42,502 bases of DNA from an uncultured Oscillospiraceae bacterium (GCA_944385435.1 CALWXG010000017.1:1-42502); one strand, 5' to 3'; numbered from the stretch's first letter, positions 1 through 7,999 are shown. Program-made: numbers and translations. The notes: a model not told the origin generated them from the letters alone.

Positions 1-3
1 TAG

Positions 4-285
4 GCCTACCCAACAATTGGTTGGCTCAAATTTGAGGGTTCCACTTCCCAATCGAAAATTGAAACGGCCGCAATCGGTATAAATACTGGGGTTGCGGTTG
101 CTTTCCTTCCACTATCACACACGAAGAGCCCTTTTAATTGGCTGTTTTGTGCGGAAGACAAGGGATTTTGTGTTGCGGGATATGAACTACAAAAACTGGG
201 ATCACATCCCGGTTTTTCAGATGCCATGTTTCTGAGCGTTTACACAGGGAAACTGAAAACTATGATCAAGCATGTATTATCCTGA
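4..285 (+). pseudogene. Unidentified C-terminal gene fragment
   Basis: An open frame begins just after an in-frame TAG at the window edge and ends with TGA at 283-285, giving about 93 codons with no convincing start or ribosome-binding site. The translation has a hydrophobic stretch (GINTGVAVAFLPL) and ends in a basic tail (GKLKTMIKHVLS). This is vaguely like the end of a LysR-type effector domain, but I cannot assign a family. It could be the decayed 3' end of a gene left of the window or simply chance. The terminator-like hairpin at 369-411 lies downstream in the same direction. Confidence 0.25.
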
Positions 286-368
286 AGCAGAGACGCATTA
301 GGGGATACATTAAACGAGAACTCGAACGTAAATTTCTGAAGCTCAATGATGTTTAGTGCCAATAACGT

Positions 369-411
369 CAAATAGGAAGAGCGCGGGGAGAAACCGCGCT
401 CTTCCTATTTG
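369..411. terminator. Bidirectional intrinsic terminator
   Basis: A perfect 18-bp stem (369-386 with 394-411) encloses a 7-nt loop. The stem ends are A-rich on the left (CAAATA) and T-rich on the right (TATTTG), so it can end transcripts from both sides. It sits between the fragment at 4-285 and the converging symporter gene. No other gene is seen between 286 and 464. Confidence 0.75.
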
Positions 412-464
412 AGATTAAGGATATTGTCGAAAGCATTGCAGATCGACTGTAAGTATAATCTGGG

Positions 465-2429
465 TCAAGAATATTTCTGGACTGCAGCTGCTCCCTTTTC
501 TGTAAGGCGGAGCTTCCGGCGGAACAATCCGCCTTCCACTACGTAGCCATGGCGGGTCAGATGGGAACATATGGCGGACATCTTCATGGACTTGATCTCA
601 TTCGCCTGCACAAAGCTTCCCATGCGATCTGGATGATCCCGTACTGTCTTCATCGGCTGAACATATAGCGGGCACAGGTGCTCCTGGGACATCTGAGCGT
701 CTCTGTCACTGAGCTGAGGCAGTACAGCGGCACCCTTTTCTGTGATGGTGAACGTATAAAATTTGGAACCGATCATGCCGGCGCGCACCAGATATCCGCC
801 CTGATCCAGTCGCTCAACGGCCGCACCGGAGGTCTTGGAGTCCACACCCAGTGCATCGGTCAGATCGGACATATAGCAGTGGCCGATACGGAGCATGGAG
901 AGGATTTCTTTATCCATGTCATTCAATTGGACATTACTGCGATTGGTAGCCGTGGGCACCCGCTCCCAACCGGCCTGGCCGTAATATTTGGGCTGTCCCA
1001 GGAGAGAGGCAATGATCGCCGCGGCCAACGTGACCACCAATCCCAGGGTCGCCAGATAGACATAGCTGCCCACATCAAAAATCCCGGTCAACTGCAGAAA
1101 AGTGAATACCACCATCGTAACCATACCGCACACAGCACCCCAGAGTGCCCCTCGGCTGTTGAACTTGGGCCAGATGACGCCCAGGCCCAGCAGGATAGCA
1201 GGAGGCACCAGCCAGCAGTTGGCAAAAGCAAACAGATAGGTGGGGCCGCCGGGGAACTGGCAGAGCGCAAAGGTGACTATGCCGATCAGGAGCATAATAA
1301 CCTTGGACATTCTCAGGCTTTTCTTGCTGTCCGCCTTGGGATTGATCAGACGCTGATAGATGTCCCGGTTAGCCACGGCGGACGCACCCAGGGCCGAAGT
1401 GGAGGCAGTGGAAATTGAGGCAGCCACCGCGCTGATTACCACCAGGGAGCCGAACAGCGGGACGAACGTCTTGGCCATAAAGCCGTAGGCGCCGGTGGGA
1501 GCTACCGTTCCGCCGTTGAGTGTCAGCTCTTCCGGATAGAAAGCGCCCATAAAGCCGCCGATCAGGCAGAGCGGGACCATGAAAACGACAGCCAGGAGGA
1601 TTGCGGCGATGACAAAGGAGTGCCGAGCCACCTTCTCACTGCGGCAGTTGGCTACCTTCATCCAATAGTAGTTATTGCCCCAGACCAAGGCCGCCGCAAA
1701 GCATACAATGAAGTTGAATACAGACGGATAGGTCAGTTTCATGCCGGGCATGGTTCCCACAAAGCCCTGGGTGACAAAATCGCCGGGACCCCAATTGGCG
1801 AAAATCGCATCGATCCAGCCGAAGCGGCCGGCCAGCAGGAAAAAGGTGGCGGGAACCACAATCACACCAATGAGAACCTGGAATAGATCTGTGATGGTGG
1901 TTGCCCACAGGCCGGATACAAAGGTAAAGACGATGATCACTGCAAACAGGACCGCCGTGATCAGCAGGCGATTCCAGCCGGTAAAGGCCGCGATGCTGTC
2001 CACGCTGGAGACGACATTATTGGCCATGATGCCGCACATGCCGATTACAGAGGTGATAGCGACAACGGAGCGCGTATTTCCGTCAAAACGCATCTCCAAA
2101 AACTCCGGCAGGGTTTGGGCTCCGCTCCGGCGAACCAGATTGGAGTAAATCAGGCCGAACAGAAGCAGACCGCACATGGAATAGATCAGGCTCCAGGCCA
2201 GACCGCCGGCCAGACCATATTGGATGGTAAAGCCAGGTGCCAGTGTAACCGTGGTCCCGGCAAAGCCAATGGCGATTACGCCCACAATATTGATGGGCGT
2301 GGAGATTTCCCGCCCGGCGAGCACAAAGTCGGACGACTCCTTGACCCACCGCTTGCTGATCAGCCCGGCACTCATCAGGAAACCGCAGAACAACACAAAG
2401 ATAATAACAAAAATGACATTTGCGTCCAC
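465..2429 (-). CDS. Sodium:solute symporter with C-terminal winged-helix region
   Basis: A 654-residue protein. Residues about 1-490 form a multi-spanning membrane domain of the sodium:solute symporter (SSS) type, with early motifs DFVLAGRE and GFAGTTVTLAPGF and a later SAVAASISTASTSALGASA segment typical of the sodium-site helix. Residues about 502-570 look like a winged helix-turn-helix (DKEILSML, then a wing ending FTITEKGAAVL). A second similar unit (KLRLTEKGAAAV) ends the protein at 654. GTG at 2427-2429 is chosen because GGAAGGAG lies 8 nt upstream; a longer in-frame start would overlap the upstream cyclase gene. The gene lies 26 nt after the cyclase, so the pair is probably one sigma-54-driven operon. 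The substrate is unknown, probably the substrate or product of the cyclase. The symporter call is firm; the winged-helix reading is by eye. Confidence 0.85.
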   Translation of the reverse strand: MDANVIFVIIFVLFCGFLMSAGLISKRWVKESSDFVLAGREISTPINIVGVIAIGFAGTTVTLAPGFTIQYGLAGGLAWSLIYSMCGLLLFGLIYSNLVRRSGAQTLPEFLEMRFDGNTRSVVAITSVIGMCGIMANNVVSSVDSIAAFTGWNRLLITAVLFAVIIVFTFVSGLWATTITDLFQVLIGVIVVPATFFLLAGRFGWIDAIFANWGPGDFVTQGFVGTMPGMKLTYPSVFNFIVCFAAALVWGNNYYWMKVANCRSEKVARHSFVIAAILLAVVFMVPLCLIGGFMGAFYPEELTLNGGTVAPTGAYGFMAKTFVPLFGSLVVISAVAASISTASTSALGASAVANRDIYQRLINPKADSKKSLRMSKVIMLLIGIVTFALCQFPGGPTYLFAFANCWLVPPAILLGLGVIWPKFNSRGALWGAVCGMVTMVVFTFLQLTGIFDVGSYVYLATLGLVVTLAAAIIASLLGQPKYYGQAGWERVPTATNRSNVQLNDMDKEILSMLRIGHCYMSDLTDALGVDSKTSGAAVERLDQGGYLVRAGMIGSKFYTFTITEKGAAVLPQLSDRDAQMSQEHLCPLYVQPMKTVRDHPDRMGSFVQANEIKSMKMSAICSHLTRHGYVVEGGLFRRKLRLTEKGAAAVQKYS

Positions 2430-2455
2430 AATAATGTCTCCTTCCTCTTGCGATT

Positions 2456-3229
2456 TTATTCTTCTATAATAGCCACTGCGCGGCACCACCCGGCACTGGC
2501 TCCCTTTACATTGACCGGCAGACAGGATATCTGGAATCCAGTCAGCGGCAGTTTGTCCAGGTTGGTGAGTTTCTCCAGATGGCAGTAAGCCTTCTCCCGG
2601 CCTACCCGGTGTGCCTCCCAGATAATAGAGGTGTCCCCGCTCTTGGCGAACTCCTTGGCCTCAATGGGGAGGGGAACATCCCAGCTCCAGCCGTCCGTTC
2701 CCATCACTCTGACACCGTGATCAATCAGCCACAGGGTAGCTTCCGCGCTCATGCCGGCTCCAGCCACCAGGTATTCAGCGGTGCCCCACCGCTTGTCCGC
2801 GCCGGTCTGGAGCAGGACGATATCCCCCACTTTGGGGGTATAGCCCGCCTTTGCGAAGTAGTCCGCCACGTCGGCCGCGCTGATTTTGTAGCCGTCCGGC
2901 TTGTCGCTGAAATCCATCTTGACGCCGTTGCCGATGCACCACTCCAGGGGAACTTCATCAATCGTCCAAGCCCGCTCCCCGTTGTTCATGGTGGGGTAAA
3001 AGTGATAAGGGGCATCCAGATGGGTGCCGGAGTGGGTAGTTAACCGAACATTCTCAATAGCCCACCCGTTGCCCTCTGGAAGGTCACTTACGGAAATACC
3101 ACCGTTGAAATAGGTGGTCATGATCTGAGCGGTGTCCTTGTGCCGGAGGTATTCGATGTGGGGAACCTGGGGCGGGGGATCGCTGGGAAGGCCATCCTCG
3201 ACAGGAATGGAAAGGTCAATGAGTTTCAT
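2456..3229 (-). CDS. Cyclase-family (kynurenine formamidase-like) metal hydrolase
   Basis: A 257-residue member of the cyclase/kynurenine formamidase family. It keeps the metal motif HSGTHLDAPYHF (HxGTHxDxPxH) near residue 66. A second conserved segment lies around GDIVLLQTGADKRWG, and the C-terminal part contains the usual PLPIEAKEFAKSG region. Family members are metal-dependent amidohydrolases acting on N-formylkynurenine, isatin or related amides, so the exact substrate cannot be told. ATG at 3227-3229 has GAGGAGG 7 nt upstream. It is the first gene after the -24/-12 promoter at 3287-3303 and is followed by the symporter, which suggests uptake and hydrolysis of one compound. Confidence 0.88.
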   Translation of the reverse strand: MKLIDLSIPVEDGLPSDPPPQVPHIEYLRHKDTAQIMTTYFNGGISVSDLPEGNGWAIENVRLTTHSGTHLDAPYHFYPTMNNGERAWTIDEVPLEWCIGNGVKMDFSDKPDGYKISAADVADYFAKAGYTPKVGDIVLLQTGADKRWGTAEYLVAGAGMSAEATLWLIDHGVRVMGTDGWSWDVPLPIEAKEFAKSGDTSIIWEAHRVGREKAYCHLEKLTNLDKLPLTGFQISCLPVNVKGASAGWCRAVAIIEE

Positions 3230-3286
3230 AGTGACTCCTCCTCAATTTGATAGTGTTGAATGTTTGTCCTTACGCCTTTTATCAAA

Positions 3287-3303
3287 AGCAAATCGCATGC
3301 CAA
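3287..3303 (-). promoter_or_regulatory. Sigma-54 (-24/-12) promoter for cyclase-symporter operon
   Basis: Read leftward, the sequence is TTGGCATGCGATTTGCT. It has GG at -24 and GC at -12 separated by exactly 10 nt, and matches the TGGCAC-N5-TTGC consensus closely. It lies about 58 nt upstream of the cyclase start, and a sigma-54 activator gene is encoded divergently. The site and the activator support each other. Confidence 0.85.
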
Positions 3304-3314
3304 ACCGGAGAAGC

Positions 3315-3352
3315 AAAAAAAGCGCCGGTTTTCAAGGTGTCCAGGCGCTTTT
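3315..3352 (-). terminator. Terminator-like hairpin upstream of sigma-54 promoter
   Basis: Stem AAAAGCGCC/GGCGCTTTT (3318-3326 with 3344-3352) has a 17-nt loop. On the minus strand it is followed by seven T (3315-3321 in complement). It points toward the cyclase gene and would block leftward read-through into the sigma-54 promoter. Confidence 0.55.
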
Positions 3353-3451
3353 GAAAAGATCCCGCTCTCGGGGTGTCATAAAAAGCTTACACATCAACAG
3401 CGGTGAGCGGCCAGCAAAAGGCGGAAGATTGTTGGCAGATCAACGCTTGCA

Positions 3452-3501
3452 AGAAGGGCGTAAGGAAATCCTGACATGTCAGGATTTCCTTACGCCCTTC
3501 T
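3452..3501. promoter_or_regulatory. 50-bp perfect palindrome, candidate activator-binding site
   Basis: The two 25-bp arms are exact reverse complements with no loop (3452-3476 and 3477-3501); the centre is CTGACATGTCAG. It is about 175 bp upstream of the -24 element, a usual distance for a sigma-54 enhancer site. A partial copy of the arm, CCTTACGCC, recurs at about 3268-3276. A terminator role is also possible, but no T tract follows. Confidence 0.5.
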
Positions 3502-3600
3502 CTTTGAAATTTGTCTGTTAAGATGAAAAAAGCACACCGAAGCTCCATTTCTGTGCAAAACGGTCAAAGCGGGCGGCTGAATTTGTAAAGAGTGTACAGT

Positions 3601-3629
3601 TTGAAAGTTCTGCTTTTCTGTGGTAGTAT
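3601..3629 (+). promoter_or_regulatory. Sigma-70 promoter of the activator gene
   Basis: TTGAAA at 3601-3606 and TAGTAT at 3624-3629 are separated by 17 nt. They lie about 40 nt upstream of the GTG start of the sigma-54 activator and point at it. Confidence 0.7.
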
Positions 3630-3667
3630 CATAATAACATCCTATTTTGAACGGGAGGTGCAGCGGT

Positions 3668-5048
3668 GTGAAAAATCGGTTGGATCAAAAGACCATGCGT
3701 GCATTCATCGAAGGACTGGATGGGACTGCCGTGTTGGATCAGACCGGCGCCTATGTCTATGTGAGTCCAGGCTGGGAGCGCTATACCGGTATCTCCGCAG
3801 AGGATGCGATTGGAAAGAAGGTCTGGGATTTGGTCCCGGACACCCATGCCACCGAGGTCTACCGCACCAAGAAGCCCGTATTTGCGCGGGTTGTGCGCTC
3901 CCAAGGGGTACCGGCCTTTACGAGCTACTTTCCCCACCTGGCGCCGGACGGCACACTCCTGGGCGTGTTCCTCTACATCATGTTCCAGGGGATGGATTCC
4001 GCTCAGGATCTCATCCGGCAGATCAGCGCCCTGTCCAGTACAGTAGAGTTTTACAAGCAGGAGTTGTCCAGGGAGCGCGGTGCCCGTTATGGTATTGACA
4101 GTATCATCGGGATGAGTGAAGCAATCGAGAGACTCAAAGAGCAGATCCGACAGGCTGCCCGCTCCAACTCCACCGTGCTGATTGAAGGGGAGACCGGGAG
4201 CGGCAAGGAATTGATTGCCCACGCCATTCATTCATTCACTCAGTGCGCGGAGCACTGCCCACTTTGTCCGGGTCAACTGCGCCGCCATCCCGGCAGAACT
4301 CCTGGAATCTGAGTTTTTTGGGTATGTCCCGGGGGCCTTCACTGGTGCTTCGAAGAAGGGAAAGATCGGGCGCTTTGAGTTGGCCAATGGCGGCTCGATT
4401 TTTCTGGATGAGGTCAACCTGCTGACCCCCACCATGCAGCCCAAGTTTCTGCGCGTCCTGCAGGAGCGGGAGATCGATCCGGTGGGAGGGGAAAAGAGCG
4501 TCCCCATCGATGTGCGGGTCATTGCTGCATCCAATATCCCGCTGGAGTCCCTGGTGGAAGCCGGGCAGTTCCGCAGCGACCTCTACTATCGCCTGAATAT
4601 TATCTGTATCCGGGCTCCTGCGCTGCGGGAACGCATGGAGGACATCCCGCTGCTGGAGGAACATTTAATTGAGAGACTGAACAGCCAGCTTGGTATGGTG
4701 GTACAGGAAATTGCCCCAGATGCCATGGAACTGTTGCTCCAATATGACTGGCCTGGCAATGTCCGTGAGCTGCAGAACGCCACAGAGAGCGCCATGAACC
4801 AGTGCGATGGCCGGATTTTGAGGAAAAAGGATTTTCGCCAGCTGGAACAGCGGATACGGAGTCGTGGCAGGAGACATTTAACAGGTCAGATAGATTATCG
4901 GCTTCGTCCGGCCAGACAGGCGTTTGAACGGGAGTTGATCCGAGATGCGCTGGCTGAGACTGGCGGGAACCGAGCGAAAACAGCCGAGTTGCTGGGGATC
5001 TCCCGGACTGTACTGTATGAAAAAATGGCAAAATATCAAATAATGTAG
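3668..5048 (+). pseudogene. Sigma-54-dependent activator (PAS, AAA+, Fis HTH), frameshifted
   Basis: The product would be about 460 residues if read through. An N-terminal PAS sensor (VYVSPGWERYTGISAEDAIG) is followed by an AAA+ domain with Walker A GETGSGKE, the sigma-54 contact loop GAFTGA, Walker B GGSIFLDEV, and a Fis-type helix-turn-helix at the end (GGNRAKTAELLGISRTVLYEKM). The start is GTG at 3668 with GGGAGGTG 7 nt upstream. The frame breaks just after Walker A, at (ATTC)3 in 4226-4237. Removing one ATTC joins HAIHS to LSARSTAHFVRVNC, the normal family sequence. Every other motif is intact, so this is a recent mutation, a reversible slippage switch, or a sequencing error. The target is most likely the divergent -24/-12 promoter. 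Confidence 0.88.
4226..4237 (+). repeat. ATTC tandem repeat at the frameshift site
   Basis: Three ATTC units lie inside the activator gene, exactly where the reading frame breaks. Two units would restore the full-length protein. Four-base tandem repeats are typical sites of slipped-strand mispairing. Confidence 0.75.
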
Positions 5049-5273
5049 CGCCTGTAGTTCTCGGCGAAAAGCGGGTCTAAAAATGTGTTTCGCTACCTGA
5101 ATTTGGCTGGGCTGTGGAAGCGGAACGGATTGAAGAGGAGATCTGCAAAACGGTATCCAGACACTGGGGGTAATTGGATAGGCAATATGGACTTGGCTGT
5201 GAAGCGATAGAGTGTATGCGCCACCCCTTTTTACGCGATAAGGCATAATGGATAGCTTTATTTGGCAAAATAA

Positions 5274-5498
5274 TTGACTCCGAATCAGCTGAATGCATTG
5301 GATCAAGTTTTTCAAGGCGAGCCAAAGTGTCATGGCTTCAAGGCCTGGGATGGTCCGTTGCTTTCCGCTTATATCAAATCAGAATACAGCATCGATCTGG
5401 GGGTGCGTCAGTGGCAGAGGATGTTTTGTAACCCTGGGTATTCGCGCATCCGCCCTCAGTCATATCCAGACATGGGATATGGGGATGCGGAGAATTGA
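5274..5498 (+). pseudogene. IS630-like transposase N-terminal fragment
   Basis: A 74-codon open frame whose sequence GFKAWDGPLLSAYIKSEYSI followed by LGVRQWQRMF and NPGYSRIRPQ fits the winged helix-turn-helix N-terminal domain of IS630-type transposases (pattern W-x4-L-x2-I-x3-[FY]-x8-R-x2-[LM] then GYS-x3-P). The DDE catalytic domain is missing. No clear start or ribosome-binding site is present. It is read as a decayed remnant. The stretch 5049-5273 upstream holds no gene I can name; one open segment there ends KTVSRHWG at about 5171. Confidence 0.5.
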
Positions 5499-5564
5499 GA
5501 AGTCTTTAAGACTTCGCTGGAAACAAATAGGACAGACCCAATATATTTCTTGTTGTGCATATTG

Positions 5565-5689
5565 ATGATTACGGCGTCAAAAGGTCTTCTTTCGGATCGG
5601 GAGCACAGTATACTGTACAGCCCACTGTGCGCAAGCCCAAAATATTGTGCTACAGTGGGATGAAAATACCCTTTTGACGCTCAAATCAT
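5565..5689. mobile_element. MITE-like element with 21-22 bp inverted repeats
   Basis: The left end (5565-5585) and right end (5668-5689) are imperfect inverted repeats sharing ATGATT, three mismatched bases, then GCGTCAAAAGG. The element is about 125 bp with no coding capacity. ATTG flanks it on both sides, a possible 4-bp target duplication. The interior contains dyads around CACAGTATACTGT. It lies just before a transposase gene, so it could also be terminal sequence of that element. Confidence 0.45.
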
Positions 5690-5736
5690 ATTGATGTTAT
5701 ATAGACTTATATAGACAGATGTGAGGAGGGTCCGCG

Positions 5737-6414
5737 ATGTATAAAATATCACCGGATGATCAGTTGAGTGAGGAAGAGTTTTTCCTGCCGTTCGATGGGA
5801 GACTATCCCGGAATAACCGCTGGGTGAAGCTGGCCCAGATCATCCCCTGGGATCGCATCGAGGAAGAGTATGCGGCTCATGGGAACATGGAAGAGGGCCG
5901 TCCCGCCCTTAGCTCCAGAATCGCCTTTGGTGCACTCTTCATCAAGGAGTACATGAACTTTACGGATGCGGAAACCGCGCAGGGAGTCCAGGAGAACGCG
6001 TACATGCAGTACTTTCTGGGTCTGCACGCCTATCGGGATGAGCCCCTGTTCGATTCCAGCATGATGGAGCACTTCCGGAAGCGTTTTTCCGCAAATACCC
6101 TTGCTGGAATCAAGGGATGCATCCGTACCGGGCGATGGCCTGATGAGAATTGGAGTGCAGACCGGAACGAAGAGAATGACGAAGAGCACGATGACCTGCA
6201 GCCGCCATCCGATGGAGCGGGTATACAGAAAGGAAGCCTAAAGGGGCAAAAAAACCGAAATACGTCCAAGAAGAAAGAAAAAAGGCAAAAAAAGAACCAG
6301 GGAAAGTCGATTCCGGACGCTGCAGCAGCTCCCGCGAACAGCAGATATCAAGCCGAATTCCAGCGACTTTGCGCGGCAATTAGGGCTAAAGTTAACGATG
6401 GAGAAGGGGGCTAA
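5737..6414 (+). pseudogene. IS1182/IS5-type transposase, truncated N-terminal part
   Basis: A 225-codon frame starting ATG with GAGGAGGG 7 nt upstream. Residues 1-130 match the N-terminal domain of IS1182-like transposases (NNRWVKLAQIIPWDRIEEEYA, FGALFIKEYMNFTDAETAQGVQENAYMQYFLG). The tail GKSIPDAAAAPANSRYQAEF is a degraded version of the conserved G-x-L-x-DAT-x-AP-x-D-I-x-Y-P segment before the catalytic region. The frame then stops, and the catalytic half is absent. The DE-rich and K-rich linker between these parts is longer than usual. It is non-functional unless complemented in trans. Confidence 0.65.
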
Positions 6415-6640
6415 AGCGGTAAGGAACAACAGAACCGGAAACGTCGTCCGCAGTGTGGCGCGACGTCTTGCACTCCGTTTTGCCTTCAAGCATTCAGGTT
6501 TGCCTGAAATAAGGCTGTGAAGTGTCTGGAAGCTGAGGGAAACACGTTCGAAATCATTAGCATCGGCCCGAGACAGGAGCGTAGTCGAACTGTCATGCGC
6601 CAGATTTCGCATTTGCTGGGCACAAAGGAGGCGGTCAGCA
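6415..6640. other. Non-coding or decayed stretch
   Basis: No frame here carries a recognisable protein. An open plus-strand frame runs through it (from about 6517) without homology that I can see. It lies between the truncated transposase and the fragment that begins at 6641. Confidence 0.4.
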
Positions 6641-6817
6641 TTGAGAATAGAAGCTTACGACCTCGATTCCTTGCGAGCGCTGGTGCGATCTTTGCAGGCG
6701 GAGAACCGGAATCTTCGAGAGCTGCTGGAAGAAAACACATTCCTGTCGAGCCCTCTGATGTATTTTCCGGCGCCAGCCAAGTGCCGGATGAACATGACCC
6801 CGACCAGACATCTTTGA
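6641..6817 (+). pseudogene. 58-codon leader fragment of a larger gene
   Basis: It starts TTG with AAAGGAGG 9 nt upstream, a strong signal for a real gene start. The translation begins LRIEAYDLDSLRALVRSLQ and continues AENRNLRELLEEN, an amphipathic coiled coil. This resembles the N-terminus of large helicase/primase proteins of the TOTE type in gut Firmicutes. TGA stops it at 6815-6817. The following frame contains LFAITDEVANQ (about 6820-6855), which may be continuing sequence after a frameshift. Family assignment is tentative. Confidence 0.35.
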
Positions 6818-6854
6818 TTGAGCTGTTTGCCATCACGGACGAGGTGGCAAACCA

Positions 6855-6990
6855 GTTGATCCCAAAACGCTTGTGGACAGAGTGTGGGACAATCCTGCGC
6901 CGATGGAAGAATATCGGGAAGAACACCTGGAGCTGCCTGCCAAGCATCGGGCCGTTGTGCAAGGCTGGAAGCGACGGGTTGGGGGAGACA
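6855..6990 (+). pseudogene. C-terminal fragment of an uncharacterised protein
   Basis: The plus-strand frame reads VDPKTLVDRVWDNPAPMEEY, then REEHLELPAKHRAVVQGWKR. It resembles the segment of an uncharacterised gut-Firmicutes family that has the pattern VW-x-NP-x(10)-EN-x(6)-E-x3-V-x-WK. It has no start of its own and runs into the terminator hairpin at 7008. It is probably gene debris joined to the preceding fragment by deletion. Confidence 0.3.
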
Positions 6991-7007
6991 AGGAATCCGA
7001 CTGGCAG

Positions 7008-7051
7008 AAAGAGGGCAGAGACGCCGCGGTTTGGCGTCTCTGCCCTCTTTT
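7008..7051. terminator. Bidirectional terminator after mogA-moaE
   Basis: A perfect 18-bp stem (7008-7025 with 7033-7050) encloses a 7-nt loop. TTTT ends the plus side, and CTCTTTC ends the minus side. It closes the minus-strand mogA-moaE gene, which stops at 7112, and also faces the decayed genes to the left. Confidence 0.8.
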
Positions 7052-7111
7052 AGTTTGGAAGAATGTTTGCCTCCAGCTTGGTTGCAATGCTGCCTCCGGT
7101 TCGGGATACAG

Positions 7112-7999
7112 TTACAATTCCTCTTCTGTGACGCACTGGCGCTTAAGGGTGCCCACCAGGGACTCCAGAGCGGCGATGACATGGGGACGGATGTCGCCGC
7201 CCACCAGCACCCGCATGAGATCGTCCCCCACCTTCAGCTCCCCCCGGTTCAGCCACACTCGAACATGATAGATTCCCGGCAGGCGGCGGGTCTCCTCCAC
7301 GGCGGTGGCCACCCGCTCCGGGTCATAGGAGAAGCGCATGCCGGACACCGGCTTGGCCTGGGCATCCCCCTCCCGGACCCGGGCCCGGGCTGTCTGGCGC
7401 ACCACGCCGTTGTGGAACAGGTACATGCCGATTTCCCCGGCTGCCTCCAGGGCCTTCGCCTCCCGGAGCCAGGCGTCCACGGAGGGAGGCGTCTCCCCGG
7501 AAGCCGGCGCGGCACAGTCCGCGGAGCCCTGGGAGCAGAGCATATCCAGGCCGTGGCCGATGGCTCCCAGCACGGCGTTCAGGTTCTCCCGGGACGCCTT
7601 CTCGCTGCCGGGAAGATTTATGATCAGAGTGCGGCCCCGGATTCCCGCAGCCTCCCGGGAGAGGCAGCCCCGGGGAGTGATGCGCAGGCTCTCTGCCCGC
7701 ATGGCCTCCGGAATGCCCGGCGTGGCCCGCTGGATCACCGCCAGGGTGGCCTCCGGCGTCACGTCCCGGGGAGAGAAGCCGGTCCCGCCGGTGGTCAGCA
7801 CCAGGGAGAGCTCCAGCTCGTCGGCGCAGCGGATCAGTTCCCGCTGGATCAGAATCTGTTCGTCGGGGAGAATGGCGGTGTGGGTTACGCGGTATCCCGC
7901 CTCCTCCAGGATGCGCACCAGGGATGGGCCGCTGGTATCCACCCGTTCGCCCCGGGCGCCCTTGTCACTGATGGTGATAACTGCCGCTGTATACTGCAT
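7112..7999 (-). CDS. MogA-MoaE fusion, molybdopterin/tungstopterin biosynthesis
   Basis: A 295-residue protein. Residues 1-160 are a MogA/MoaB domain (molybdopterin adenylyltransferase) with AAVITISDKGARGERVDTSG, TTGGTGFSPRDVTPEAT and IINLPGSEKA. Residues about 180-295 belong to a divergent MoaE family known from clostridia (MYLFHNGVVRQTARARVR, MRFSYD, GIYHVRVWLNRGELKVGDD). MoaE is the catalytic subunit of molybdopterin synthase. Here the usual C-terminal P-x-WK-K-E is replaced by VTEEEL, so the second catalytic lysine appears absent, while an LKR lysine remains. ATG at 7997-7999 has AGGAGG 7 nt upstream. It is the last gene of the leftward tungsten cluster, 103 nt after tupC, and is followed by the terminator at 7008-7051. 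Confidence 0.88.
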   Translation of the reverse strand: MQYTAAVITISDKGARGERVDTSGPSLVRILEEAGYRVTHTAILPDEQILIQRELIRCADELELSLVLTTGGTGFSPRDVTPEATLAVIQRATPGIPEAMRAESLRITPRGCLSREAAGIRGRTLIINLPGSEKASRENLNAVLGAIGHGLDMLCSQGSADCAAPASGETPPSVDAWLREAKALEAAGEIGMYLFHNGVVRQTARARVREGDAQAKPVSGMRFSYDPERVATAVEETRRLPGIYHVRVWLNRGELKVGDDLMRVLVGGDIRPHVIAALESLVGTLKRQCVTEEEL

